Below, piece by piece: positions 45,407 through 54,047 of a stretch of DNA of 64,000 bases. The notes beneath the pieces are model-generated. The model saw nothing but the letters and a program-made list of their open reading frames with translations, made no database searches and was not told the origin of the DNA. The stretch is from an uncultured Prevotellaceae bacterium. Lineage in GTDB: Bacteria > Bacteroidota > Bacteroidia > Bacteroidales > Bacteroidaceae. The position numbers were made by a program, and so were the translations under genes. The stretch lies in assembly GCA_900315455.1 (NCBI GenBank), contig OMZE01000004.1:124001-188000 (forward strand), given 5' to 3'. Every line of letters starts with the position of its first letter. The first letter of the stretch is position 1.

Positions 45407-46501
45407 ATGGAAAACAAGAGAACTTGTCTCTACGACAAACATGTAGCGCTGGGCGCTCTCATCTCTCCGTTCGGAGGCTTCGACATGCCCATCCAGTATA
45501 GTTCCATCATCGATGAGCACAATGCCGTGCGTCAAGCATGCGGCGTGTTCGACGTCTCACACATGGGTGAGGTGCGCGTCAAAGGCACCGATGCTGAGCG
45601 ATTCGTCAATCACATCTTCACCAACGACATCACCGATGCGCCAATAGGGAAAATATTCTATGGCATGATGTGCTATCCCAACGGTGGCACCGTCGACGAC
45701 CTGCTGGTCTACAAGATGGGCGAAAAAGACTTCTTCCTCGTCATCAATGCTGCCAACATCGACAAGGATGTGGAGTGGATGCAGCAACATCTCGAGGGTT
45801 ACGAAGTGGACTTCGAACACCAGTCTGACTATTACGGACAGGTTGCCGTGCAGGGACCTGAGGCAGAAACAGTGGTTGAGGAAGTGCTGGGACTGGCATG
45901 CAAAGAACTTACCTTCTACACCGTGAAGACCATCGACACCGCAGGTGAGACGGTCATCGTGAGCCGCACAGGATACACCGGTGAAGACGGGTTCGAGATT
46001 TACGGCTCGCACGACTTCATTCGCCAGTGCTGGGACAAACTCATTGAAAGCGGACGCTGCAAACCCTGTGGACTGGGGTGCCGCGATACGCTACGCTTCG
46101 AGGTGGGGCTGCCGCTCTATGGCGACGAACTCTCTGCCGACATCTCTCCCGTGATGGCCGGACTGAGCATGTTCTGCAAGTTCGATAAACCTGAGTTCAT
46201 CGGCCGCGATGCACTCCTCAAACAAAAGACCGAGGGGGTGGAACGCCGCGTCATCGGTATAGAACTCGAAGGCCGCGCCGTTCCACGACACGGCTATCCT
46301 GTATTGGCGGAAGGCCGACAGGTGGGTGAGGTAACCACTGGCTACAACTCCATCTCCACTGGCAAGAGTGTGTGCATGGCGCTCGTCGAGACGGCTCATG
46401 CCAAACTGGGCACACCCCTCGAAATACAAATCCGCAAGAAAACCTTCCCCGGCATCGTGGTGAAGAAGCGTTTCTACGACAAGCATTACAAAAAGGACTG
46501 A
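45407..46501 (+). CDS. gcvT: Glycine cleavage system T protein (aminomethyltransferase)
   Basis: Transfers the methylene from the H-protein aminomethyl to tetrahydrofolate. 364 residues, standard length. Seen: 'GFDMPIQYSSIIDEHNAVRQACGVFDVSHMGEVRVKG', 'YGMMCYPNGGTVDDLLVYKM', 'SRTGYTGEDGFEIY' and 'PCGLGCRDTLRFEVGLPLYGDEL'. Five bases after lplA. Confidence 0.97.
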   Translation: MENKRTCLYDKHVALGALISPFGGFDMPIQYSSIIDEHNAVRQACGVFDVSHMGEVRVKGTDAERFVNHIFTNDITDAPIGKIFYGMMCYPNGGTVDDLLVYKMGEKDFFLVINAANIDKDVEWMQQHLEGYEVDFEHQSDYYGQVAVQGPEAETVVEEVLGLACKELTFYTVKTIDTAGETVIVSRTGYTGEDGFEIYGSHDFIRQCWDKLIESGRCKPCGLGCRDTLRFEVGLPLYGDELSADISPVMAGLSMFCKFDKPEFIGRDALLKQKTEGVERRVIGIELEGRAVPRHGYPVLAEGRQVGEVTTGYNSISTGKSVCMALVETAHAKLGTPLEIQIRKKTFPGIVVKKRFYDKHYKKD

Positions 46502-46552
46502 ACGACTTGAGGCAGAAGCCCTCATCACCAAGGCCTCTCCCTAGGCAGAGGA

Positions 46553-46602
46553 TTCTCCGTAGGCGGCGGATTCTCACCAGGCGGCTTCTCCGTAGGCGGC
46601 GG
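46553..46602. repeat. GC-rich direct repeats in the gcvT-gcvH spacer
   Basis: TTCTCCGTAGGCGGCGG occurs exactly at 46553-46569 and 46586-46602 (period 33), with a degenerate copy between them (TTCTCACCAGGCGGC). It lies in the only long spacer (176 bases) of the operon, which has no gene. Confidence 0.7.
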
Positions 46603-46677
46603 CTTTGCCGTCGCCAGAAACAAGCCCCATCATCAGAAAACAGCAACAACAACCAATAAAAAAAAAATAAAAGAATT

Positions 46678-47058
46678 ATGGCAAAAGTTATCGAAGGACT
46701 CTACTATTCAGAGTCACATGAGTATGTGCGTGTGGAAGGTGAATTCGGCTATATCGGCATCACCGATTATGCACAGCATGAGTTGGGAAACGTAGTATAT
46801 GTCGACATGCCCGAAGTGGACGATGAAGTGGAGGCAGGCGAGGAATTCGGCGCCGTGGAGAGCGTGAAAGCCGCCAGCGACCTCATCTCGCCCGTCAGCG
46901 GCACCGTGGTGGAAGTAAACGATGCATTGGCCGACAACCCGGAACTCATCAATGCCGACGCCTTCGCCAACTGGATTATCAAGGTGGAACTCACCGACAA
47001 GACCGAACTCGACAACCTGATGGATGCCGAGGCCTACAAAGCCGTCTGCGAAGCATAA
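46678..47058 (+). CDS. gcvH: Glycine cleavage system H protein
   Basis: 126 residues; small lipoyl carrier that shuttles between P, T and L proteins. Lipoyl lysine Lys64 in 'GAVESVKAASDLISPVSG', with flanking 'GYIGITDYAQHELGNVVYVDMPEV'. Follows the GC-rich repeat spacer. Confidence 0.97.
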   Translation: MAKVIEGLYYSESHEYVRVEGEFGYIGITDYAQHELGNVVYVDMPEVDDEVEAGEEFGAVESVKAASDLISPVSGTVVEVNDALADNPELINADAFANWIIKVELTDKTELDNLMDAEAYKAVCEA

Positions 47059-47082
47059 TCATCCCACCAAACCTCACCAACG

Positions 47083-48411
47083 ATGTACAAGTATTTTCCA
47101 CATACCCAAGAAGACATCGATGTCATGCTCCGGAAAGTGGGCGTCGACTCCCTCGACGACCTCTACGCCGAGGTGCCCGAGTCGGTGCGATTCAAAGGCG
47201 AGTACGACATTCCCACATCGAAGAGCGAACTGGAGATAAGGCAGACCTTCGACCGTCTGTGCAACAACAACCGCCTGATGACGGTGTTTGCCGGAGCAGG
47301 AGTCTACGACCATTACACACCGGCTGTCGTTCCCAACATCATCGGCAGATCGGAGTTCCTCACCAGTTACACTCCTTATCAGGCAGAAATCTCACAAGGT
47401 ACGCTGCACTATATTTTCGAGTGGCAGAGCATGATGGCAGAACTCACAGGTCTCGACATCTCCAATGCCTCAATGTATGACGGGTGCACTGCTACCGCCG
47501 AGGCCATGCTCATGGCTAACGCCAACGCAAAGAAGACCAACCGTGTGCTCGTCTCAGAGGCCGTCGACCCACGAATTCTCGACGTGATGCGCACTTACGC
47601 ACGTTTCCATGGCGTGGAAATCGTGACGATAGCCACACGCGACGGTCTGACGGATAAAGACGACCTCGACCGCCTGCTCGCCGAAGGACCGGTGGCTGGC
47701 GTGGTGGCACAACAGCCCAACTATTTCGGCAACATCGAGGACTTCACCGGCTATGCCGATGCCATTCACGCACAGAAAGGCCTGTTCATCGTCAACAGTC
47801 CCGCACTCTACCTCTCCGTACTGAAAACTCCTGGGGAGTGGGGTGCCGACATCGCCGTGGGCGATGCACAGACACTGGGCATACCAATGTCGTATGGTGG
47901 TCCCTACGTGGGCTATATGTGCTGCACCGAGAAACTCATGCGAAAGATGCCTGGCCGCATCGTAGGCATGACACAGGACAACCGTGGACAGCGGGTCTTC
48001 GTACTCACCTTGCAGGCCCGCGAACAGCATATCCGCCGACAGAAAGCCACTTCCAACATCTGCTCCAACCAGAGCCTGATGGCGCTATGGGCTACCATCT
48101 ACTTGTCGGTCATGGGTAAGGAGGGAGTCAAGGAGGCTGCCATGCAGTCGTATGCTGGCGCCCACTACCTGGCACAGCAACTGATAGCCACGGGCCATTT
48201 CACGATGACCTACAAGGGCGAGTTCTTCAATGAGTTCTGCGTCAACTACGACGGTGATGTGGATGATTTGCTCTGCCACCTCGCCAACCATGGCATCCTG
48301 GGTGGCGTGAAGATGGGCGACCACACGCTGATGATGGCGGTCACCGAAAAACGCTCCAAGGAAGAAATCGACCAATTAGTACAACTCACGAGAAAGGAGG
48401 AAACGGTATGA
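47083..48411 (+). CDS. gcvPA: Glycine dehydrogenase (decarboxylating) subunit 1
   Basis: 442 residues, N-terminal half of the split P protein. 'YKYFPHTQEDIDVMLRKVGVDSLDDLYAEVPE' and 'NNNRLMTVFAGAGVYDHYTPAVVPNI', 'EISQGTLHYIFEWQSMMAELTGLDISNASMYDG' are typical. Works with GcvPB as a PLP-dependent decarboxylase. Its stop overlaps the gcvPB start by 4 bases. Confidence 0.97.
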   Translation: MYKYFPHTQEDIDVMLRKVGVDSLDDLYAEVPESVRFKGEYDIPTSKSELEIRQTFDRLCNNNRLMTVFAGAGVYDHYTPAVVPNIIGRSEFLTSYTPYQAEISQGTLHYIFEWQSMMAELTGLDISNASMYDGCTATAEAMLMANANAKKTNRVLVSEAVDPRILDVMRTYARFHGVEIVTIATRDGLTDKDDLDRLLAEGPVAGVVAQQPNYFGNIEDFTGYADAIHAQKGLFIVNSPALYLSVLKTPGEWGADIAVGDAQTLGIPMSYGGPYVGYMCCTEKLMRKMPGRIVGMTQDNRGQRVFVLTLQAREQHIRRQKATSNICSNQSLMALWATIYLSVMGKEGVKEAAMQSYAGAHYLAQQLIATGHFTMTYKGEFFNEFCVNYDGDVDDLLCHLANHGILGGVKMGDHTLMMAVTEKRSKEEIDQLVQLTRKEETV

Positions 48412-49865
48412 ACAACAGACTATACGGAAACCTGATATTCGAGTTGTCGAAACCAGGTCGCAAGGGCTATTCTCTCCCTACGTCTCCCTTTGGCGAGCCT
48501 GCCCTCCCCGACAGCCTGCGCCGTGGCACCGACGCCCGTCTGCCTGAGTGCGACGAACTCACCGTGGTGCGCCACTACACCAACTTGAGCGCCAATAACT
48601 TCGGTGTCGACAACGGTTTCTACCCGTTGGGCAGTTGCACCATGAAATACAACCCCGTCATCGATGAGGAGACGGCTGCCCTCAAAGAGTTTGCCGGACT
48701 TCACCCCTGCCAGCCGGTTTCCACCTGCCAGGGTGCCCTCGAGGTGTATGACGAGTTGCAGAAATCGCTCGCTGCCCTTACCGGACTGAGCGAGTTCACC
48801 CTCAATCCTTATGCGGGCGCTCATGGCGAACTCACCGGACTGATGATTATCCGTGCCTATCATGAGCAACGTGGCGAGACGCAACGCGTGAAGGTTATCG
48901 TGCCCGACTCCGCACACGGCACCAACCCCGCCTCTGCCGCTGTCTGCGGACTGCAAATCGTGGAGGTGAAGAGCACTGCCGATGGCATCGTGGATGTCGA
49001 TGACCTCAGAAACCTGCTCGACGACAGTGTGGCAGCGATGATGATGACCAACCCCAATACCCTGGGGCTCTTCGAGCGCCAGATACCCGAGATAGCGAAA
49101 ATCGTGCATGAGTGCGGCGCGCTCATGTATTACGACGGCGCTAACCTCAACCCGATGCTCGGCGCTTGCCGTCCAGGCGACATGGGATTCGACGTGATGC
49201 ACATCAACCTGCACAAGACCTTCGCCACACCGCATGGCGGTGGCGGACCTGGCAGCGGTCCAGTGGGCGTAAGAAAGGGCATGGAAGACCTCCTCCCCGC
49301 ACCTAGAGTGGTGAAAACGGAGAAGGGATACGACCTGGAATGTCCCGAAGGGGCGATCAACGTGAGCCGCTTCCTGGGCAACTTCGCCGTCATCGTGCGT
49401 GCCTACACCTACATCCTCTCCCTCGGCCGCGAACATGTACGCATGGTGGGGCCACTCTCCACACTCAATGCCAACTACATCAAGGAGTCGCTGAAGGATG
49501 TTTACGAACTGCCCATCGACGGACTCTGCAAGCACGAGTTCGTGTTCGACGGACTGAAAGACAAGTCGACAGGAGTCACCACGATGGACGTCGCCAAGCG
49601 CTTGCTCGACTACGGCTACCATGCTCCCACCATCTACTTCCCGCTGCTCTTCCATGAGTCGCTGATGATAGAGCCTACCGAGAGCGAGAGCCTCGACACC
49701 ATCAACCAGTTCATCGACGTGATGCGCCGCATCGCCGAGGAGGCTGCCACCCAACCCGATGTGGTGAAGGGAGCACCTCATTCCACACCTATCGGCCGTG
49801 TAGACGACGTGTTGGCAGCCAAGCACCCCATTCTCACCTATCGTCAACTCGAAGCAGACCAATGA
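48408..49865 (+). CDS. gcvPB: Glycine dehydrogenase (decarboxylating) subunit 2
   Basis: 485 residues, PLP-bearing half of the split P protein. PLP lysine in 'DVMHINLHKTFATPHGGGGPGSGPVGV'; substrate loop 'NLSANNFGVDNGFYPLGSCTMKYNP'; 'SAHGTNPASAAVCG'. Overlaps both gcvPA and lpdA by 4 bases (ATGA), indicating translational coupling. Confidence 0.97.
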   Translation: MNNRLYGNLIFELSKPGRKGYSLPTSPFGEPALPDSLRRGTDARLPECDELTVVRHYTNLSANNFGVDNGFYPLGSCTMKYNPVIDEETAALKEFAGLHPCQPVSTCQGALEVYDELQKSLAALTGLSEFTLNPYAGAHGELTGLMIIRAYHEQRGETQRVKVIVPDSAHGTNPASAAVCGLQIVEVKSTADGIVDVDDLRNLLDDSVAAMMMTNPNTLGLFERQIPEIAKIVHECGALMYYDGANLNPMLGACRPGDMGFDVMHINLHKTFATPHGGGGPGSGPVGVRKGMEDLLPAPRVVKTEKGYDLECPEGAINVSRFLGNFAVIVRAYTYILSLGREHVRMVGPLSTLNANYIKESLKDVYELPIDGLCKHEFVFDGLKDKSTGVTTMDVAKRLLDYGYHAPTIYFPLLFHESLMIEPTESESLDTINQFIDVMRRIAEEAATQPDVVKGAPHSTPIGRVDDVLAAKHPILTYRQLEADQ

Positions 49866-51193
49866 ACACATCCGACCTCATCATCATAGGCAGCGGTCCT
49901 GGTGGATACAGGGCCGCCAGCCATGCTGCAGCCCACGGACTCGCCGTCACCATCATAGAGCGTGGGCATGTGGGGGGCACCTGCCTCAACTGCGGATGCA
50001 TACCCACCAAGACGCTCTGCCGCCATGCCGAGGTGGCACAACTGTTGGCGAAGGGCGAAAGCCTGGGGTTCAGCAACTTGTCGTTCAACATCGACTTCGC
50101 AAGGATGATGGCACGGAAGAACGAAGTGGTGGAATCGCTCCGACAAGGCGTGGAAACACTGATGAAGGCTCCGGGCATTACACTCGTACAGGGCACGGCA
50201 CACTTCACCGGACCTCATACCGTGAAGGTGGGCGATGAGGAGTATACCGCTCCGCATATCATCATAGCCACGGGCTCGAAATCGAAGATGCTGCCCATCC
50301 CGGGCATCAACAGTCCGAAGGTAGTCACTTCTACCGAACTGCTCGACATCGACCATATCCCCGCCCGCCTCTGCATCGTGGGGGCTGGAGTCATCGGCAT
50401 GGAGTTCGCCACCATATTCAGCAGCCTTGGCAGCAAAGTGACGGTGGTAGAATACTTGAAGGAATGTCTGCCCATGCTCGACAGCGACGTGGCCAAACGA
50501 CTGCGCCAGACCATCGCCCGACGGGGCGTGACTTTCGTCATGCAGGCAGCGGTGAAAGAGGTCAACGACGAGGGGGTGGTTTATGAACGCAAGGGAAAGA
50601 CTGCCGTCGTGGAAGCCGACACCATACTTATGGCTACCGGCCGCGCGCCGCAGACCGATGGGCTCGACCTCGACCATGCGGGCATAGCGTGTGGCAGAGG
50701 AGGCATCTCGGTCGACGATGACCTACGTACAAACGTAGAGGGAGTCTATGCCATCGGCGACGTCAACGGACGCATGATGCTCGCACATGCCGCCACAGCA
50801 CAGGGCTTGCATGTAGTGAACAGCATCCTCGGCACCCCCGACCATATCGACCTGCAACTCATCCCCTCTGCCATATTCACCCTGCCAGAGGCTGCAAGTG
50901 TGGGACTGTCGGAGGACCTCTGCAAGGAACAGCAAATCGCCTATACCTGCCATAAAGGATATTACCGCTCCAACGGCAAGGCGCTGGCGATGGACGAGGC
51001 AGAGGGACTGGTGAAACTGCTCGCCGACGACAGCGGCAGCATCATTGGCTGTCATGTCTATGGGGCGCACGCCGCCGACATCGTGCAAGAGGCAGCATCG
51101 CTCATGGCGATGAAGGCCAATATAGCACAACTGCGCGATATCGTCCACATCCACCCCACCCTCAGCGAGATACTGCAAGAGGCCGTCATGTAA
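49862..51193 (+). CDS. lpdA: Dihydrolipoyl dehydrogenase (L protein)
   Basis: FAD enzyme that reoxidises the dihydrolipoyl arm of GcvH with NAD. 443 residues. FAD site 'IIIGSGPGGYRAASHAAAHG'; redox disulfide Cys41/Cys46 in 'GGTCLNCGCIPTKTLC' with an extra Cys44 where Val is usual; NAD site 'IVGAGVIGMEFATIFSSLG'; C-terminal His-Glu pair in 'IVHIHPTLSEILQEA'. Last gene of the operon; a strong terminator follows. Confidence 0.95.
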   Translation: MNTSDLIIIGSGPGGYRAASHAAAHGLAVTIIERGHVGGTCLNCGCIPTKTLCRHAEVAQLLAKGESLGFSNLSFNIDFARMMARKNEVVESLRQGVETLMKAPGITLVQGTAHFTGPHTVKVGDEEYTAPHIIIATGSKSKMLPIPGINSPKVVTSTELLDIDHIPARLCIVGAGVIGMEFATIFSSLGSKVTVVEYLKECLPMLDSDVAKRLRQTIARRGVTFVMQAAVKEVNDEGVVYERKGKTAVVEADTILMATGRAPQTDGLDLDHAGIACGRGGISVDDDLRTNVEGVYAIGDVNGRMMLAHAATAQGLHVVNSILGTPDHIDLQLIPSAIFTLPEAASVGLSEDLCKEQQIAYTCHKGYYRSNGKALAMDEAEGLVKLLADDSGSIIGCHVYGAHAADIVQEAASLMAMKANIAQLRDIVHIHPTLSEILQEAVM

Positions 51194-51210
51194 CATCAGC
51201 ACAAAGAAAT

Positions 51211-51247
51211 CACCGGGACACAGCATTTTATTTGCTGTGTCCCGGTG
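51211..51247 (+). terminator. Rho-independent terminator of the gcv operon
   Basis: 15-bp perfect stem (51211-51225 and 51233-51247, loop TTTTATT) followed by TCTTTTT. Confidence 0.9.
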
Positions 51248-51293
51248 TCTTTTTCAAGCACTTAAAGACTCTGTGAGCTCTTAAGACTATTGT

Positions 51294-51857
51294 CTAAGAT
51301 ACTGCGGAGAAAACGATGGGCAGCGTATAGGTCACTTTGACAGCCCTGCCGTTCTGCTTTGCGGGAATCCAACTGGGCATCGTCTCCAACATGCTCACCA
51401 ACTCGTCGTTGAGAAGGGGGTTGGCAGAATCCTTCACTTTCACATTGCTGACAGTTCCGTCTGCATTCACGTCGAAGGTAACGATGACCTTGCCCTCTAT
51501 GCCTTCCATCGTACTGGCGTCTGCCATCATGGGATAAGTAATGTTGTCGGCAAGCCAAGTCTTCAGAGCCTCTTCACCACCAACAAACTCGGGGAGTTGC
51601 TCCTGGGGCTCGAAAAGGAATCGGTGAGGCATCCTGCCGAAATGGGGAGCGCCCCAAGCCATATGCTTCTGCCATTTCTTCTCATTGTCTCTTACTTGTT
51701 TGCCCCATGCCTCACGGGCTTTCAGAAACTGGGCTCTTCTGGCTGAGTCGACCATTTCGAAATGGGGTCTCATCTTTGGTCTCGGACGATGGTTCTGAGC
51801 GAAAGACACGTTGATTGCACACACACTGACCAAAATAATTGCGAGAATCTTTTTCAT
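51294..51857 (-). CDS. Secreted TonB C-terminal domain protein
   Basis: 187 residues. Signal peptide MKKILAIILVSVCAINVSFA rather than the membrane anchor of real TonB, a charged linker (~22-85), then a TonB C-terminal-like fold: 'TWLADNITYPMMADASTMEGIEGKVIVTFDVNADGTVSNVKVKDSANPLLNDELVSMLETMPSWIPAKQNGRAVKVTYTLPIVF' pattern. In Bacteroidetes this domain occurs in BlaR/TonB-like envelope proteins; without a TM anchor it cannot energise transport alone. Behind a perfect promoter with repeated palindromes further upstream. Confidence 0.8.
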   Translation of the reverse strand: MKKILAIILVSVCAINVSFAQNHRPRPKMRPHFEMVDSARRAQFLKAREAWGKQVRDNEKKWQKHMAWGAPHFGRMPHRFLFEPQEQLPEFVGGEEALKTWLADNITYPMMADASTMEGIEGKVIVTFDVNADGTVSNVKVKDSANPLLNDELVSMLETMPSWIPAKQNGRAVKVTYTLPIVFSAVS

Positions 51858-51931
51858 AATGATGTTTTTTTTTGATTATTTATATTTTTTGATTATTTCG
51901 TCTCGAAAGAGTTTCCTCTTCTTTTCATTTG

Positions 51932-51962
51932 CAAAGTTAAGGCAAGAACAGCCCGAGGCAAA
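51932..51962 (-). promoter_or_regulatory. Consensus promoter of the TonB-like gene
   Basis: Minus strand TTTG (51962-51959), 19-nt spacer, TAACTTTG (51939-51932). Leader about 65 nt. Confidence 0.75.
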
Positions 51963-51989
51963 ATAGTTTTCGATGACTTGCGGGGATTA

Positions 51990-52020
51990 TTTCGACGAAA
52001 CTGCGCTGCTTTCGACGAAA
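51990..52020. promoter_or_regulatory. Repeated palindromic operator candidate TTTCGACGAAA
   Basis: Two exact TTTCGACGAAA copies (51990-52000, 52010-52020), 20 bp apart, with degenerate neighbours at ~51967 (TTTTCGATGA) and ~52032 (AACGACGAAA). They lie ~28 bp upstream of the TonB-like -33 box and ~70 bp upstream of the structured RNA -7 box, on one face of the helix, as expected of a dimeric regulator binding in tandem. Confidence 0.45.
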
Positions 52021-52099
52021 TAGCAGGATGAAAACGACGAAATTGCATACTTTTTCCCTCACTTTCCGTCGCAAATCAAAAAAAAATTGTATTTTTGCA

Positions 52100-52315
52100 G
52101 TGTAATCCTGCTTTTTGAAAGGAGAGACACCATAGGCCGTATCGGTTAGATCGGGATACTCATCAAATTATTTCGAAAACCGGGAATACTCTGTTGTTAA
52201 TGGCGGGCCACATCCCATCGGGACAGTTCCTCGGAACCAGTGGATTACAAAGATTTCAGAGTTCCCAAATCTTAAGAAAACGGAGTTTTCATCACATCAT
52301 CGGTACGGCCTTTTT
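52100..52315 (+). ncRNA. Structured non-coding RNA, 6S-RNA-like candidate
   Basis: A -7 box TATTTTTG (52090-52097) precedes it. A 12-bp closing stem GGCCGTATCGGT (52135-52146) with ATCGGTACGGCC (52299-52310) is directly followed by TTTTT (52311-52315), and further nested pairings stack along the same axis: CTCTG/CAGAG with GGGAA/TTCCC (52182-52193/52257-52266), TTGTTAAT/ATTACAA (52194-52201/52244-52250), and apical hairpins near 52213-52237. A ~180-nt rod with internal bulges and a terminator-like end resembles 6S RNA; the Bacteroidales-1 motif is another possibility. No RFN (FMN) consensus, although ribE follows. No ORF of note inside. Confidence 0.55.
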
Positions 52316-52401
52316 ATTTCCTAACCCTAATTACATCAACACAAGGTGGTAACACATAGAAATGCCACCTCATAAAAATCAGAACTAATAAAAAACACAT
52401 T

Positions 52402-53004
52402 ATGTTTTCCGGAATAGTAGAAGAAATGGCTACCGTGGTGGCATTGCAACATGACGGCGGCAACATCGACCTTACACTTACTTGCTCCTTCACCAACGAA
52501 CTGAAAATCGACCAAAGCGTAAGCCACAACGGCGTATGCCTTACCGTGGTGCGCATCGAGGGTGACAACTATACTGTGACAGCCATGCGTGAGACACTCG
52601 AACGCTCAAACCTCGGACTGCTGCAAGTGGGCGACAAAGTGAATGTGGAAAGGTCGATGCTGATGAACGGCCGTCTCGACGGGCATATCGTACAAGGCCA
52701 CGTCGACTGCACAGCACACTGCACCGCCAAGGAGGATGCCGACGGCAGCACCTATTTCACCTTCGAATATGCTTACGACCGGGAAATGGCACTGCGGGGC
52801 TATTTCACCGTCGACAAGGGCAGCGTGACGGTGAATGGTGTATCACTCACTGTCTGCAACCCCACTGACAACTCTTTCCAGGTGGCTATCATACCTTATA
52901 CTATGGAGAACACCAACTTCTGCCACATCGAGGTTGGCTCTACGGTAAACCTCGAGTTCGATATCCTAGGCAAATACATCGCACGCCTGCAGAGGTTGGT
53001 TTGA
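52402..53004 (+). CDS. ribE: Riboflavin synthase alpha chain
   Basis: Dismutates two 6,7-dimethyl-8-ribityllumazine molecules into riboflavin. 200 residues with two lumazine-binding repeats: 'MFSGIVEEMATVV...SVSHNGVCLTVV', 'MNGRLDGHIVQGHVDCTA' and the second copy 'KGSVTVNGVSLTVCNP...PYTMENTNF'. Standalone; no other rib gene in the window. Reading into it from the upstream structured RNA is possible. Confidence 0.95.
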   Translation: MFSGIVEEMATVVALQHDGGNIDLTLTCSFTNELKIDQSVSHNGVCLTVVRIEGDNYTVTAMRETLERSNLGLLQVGDKVNVERSMLMNGRLDGHIVQGHVDCTAHCTAKEDADGSTYFTFEYAYDREMALRGYFTVDKGSVTVNGVSLTVCNPTDNSFQVAIIPYTMENTNFCHIEVGSTVNLEFDILGKYIARLQRLV

Positions 53005-53027
53005 GGTTTGAGGTTTGAGGTTTGAGA
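52998..53027. repeat. 7-nt tandem repeat, GGTTTGA x4
   Basis: Four GGTTTGA units at the end of ribE (covering the stop codon region). It is the reverse complement of the AACCTCA array at 4410. Confidence 0.85.
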
Positions 53028-53075
53028 CCCCATAAAAAAACCTTGTTAATCATCAATTTCCATTTTCCAATATTC

Positions 53076-54044
53076 ATGAAACTATCCACCCTTCTCCTTG
53101 CCTTCCTAACCTGTGCTGTCAGCGGTTGGGCAAAAAACGTATATCTCTTCTCCTACTTCGTGGGACAGAGCGACGGACTGCACCTGGCCTACAGTTACGA
53201 CGGACTGCAATGGACTGCCCTCAACGATGGCCACCAGATCATGACACCCACAGTGGGAAACGACCGCCTGCTGCGCGACCCGAGTATCGTGCAGGGTCCC
53301 GACGGCACCTTCCACATGGTGTGGACATCGAGTTGGCACGACCGCATCATCGGCTATGCTTCCTCTCCCGATCTTATCCACTGGAGCGAGCAAAGGGCCA
53401 TCCCCGTGATGGAGCATGAACCGGAGGCAAAAAACAGTTGGGCACCCGAACTGTTCTACGACGAGCCGTCACAGACTTTCTATATCTTCTGGGCGACCAC
53501 TATCCCCGGACGACACAAGGAGGTGGCGTCTACGGAGCGTGAAAAGGAATGGAACCACCGCATCTACTACTGTACGACAAAAGACTTTCAGACGTTCTCG
53601 GATACAAAAATGTTCTTCAATCCCGACTTCAATGTCATCGATGCCGCCATCGTGCGTGACCCGAAAAAGAAAATGCTCATTATGGTACTGAAGAACGAGA
53701 ACTCCCTCCCGGCAGAGAAGAATATCCGAGTCACCACTACAAAGAAAATCCAAAAAGGATTCCCCACCAAGGTGTCGGACCCCATCACACCTCAGGGCGT
53801 GTGGTGTGAGGGACCTGCCCCGCTGTTCGTCGGCGATACGCTCTATGTCTACTTCGACATGTACCGCGACCACCGCTACGGCGTTGTACGTAGCCTCGAC
53901 CACGGCAAGACCTGGAGCGACGTGAGCCACCTGCTGCACATGCCTCAGGGCATCCGCCATGGCACAGCCTTCTGTGTCGACGAACGCTACCTCACGCCCC
54001 TACTCCACCTGCATGAGTCCGCCCCATCATCCCCGACCAGGTAA
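53076..54044 (+). CDS. Secreted GH43-like five-bladed beta-propeller glycosidase
   Basis: 322 residues from the ATG at 53076 (signal peptide MKLSTLLLAFLTCAVSGWA). Propeller blades: 'LHLAYSYDGLQWTALND', 'LLRDPSIVQGPDGTFHMVWTSSW' (catalytic-base-type Asp in R-D-P), 'SWAPELFYDEPSQTFYIFWATT' (A-P-E), 'VIDAAIVRDPKKKM' and 'EGPAPLF'. These fit GH43-type arabinanase/xylosidase-like families acting on arabinose- or xylose-containing glycans; subfamily not resolvable. The C-terminus is short and unusual (HLHESAPSSPTR). Confidence 0.75.
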   Translation: MKLSTLLLAFLTCAVSGWAKNVYLFSYFVGQSDGLHLAYSYDGLQWTALNDGHQIMTPTVGNDRLLRDPSIVQGPDGTFHMVWTSSWHDRIIGYASSPDLIHWSEQRAIPVMEHEPEAKNSWAPELFYDEPSQTFYIFWATTIPGRHKEVASTEREKEWNHRIYYCTTKDFQTFSDTKMFFNPDFNVIDAAIVRDPKKKMLIMVLKNENSLPAEKNIRVTTTKKIQKGFPTKVSDPITPQGVWCEGPAPLFVGDTLYVYFDMYRDHRYGVVRSLDHGKTWSDVSHLLHMPQGIRHGTAFCVDERYLTPLLHLHESAPSSPTR

Positions 54045-54047
54045 AAC

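Noticed and set aside
52100-52315. FMN riboswitch before ribE, or tmRNA
   Set aside because: The RFN conserved blocks are not found, and the RNA ends in its own terminator-like stem ~85 bases before ribE. tmRNA would be longer and carry a tRNA-Ala-like end and tag frame, which are absent.
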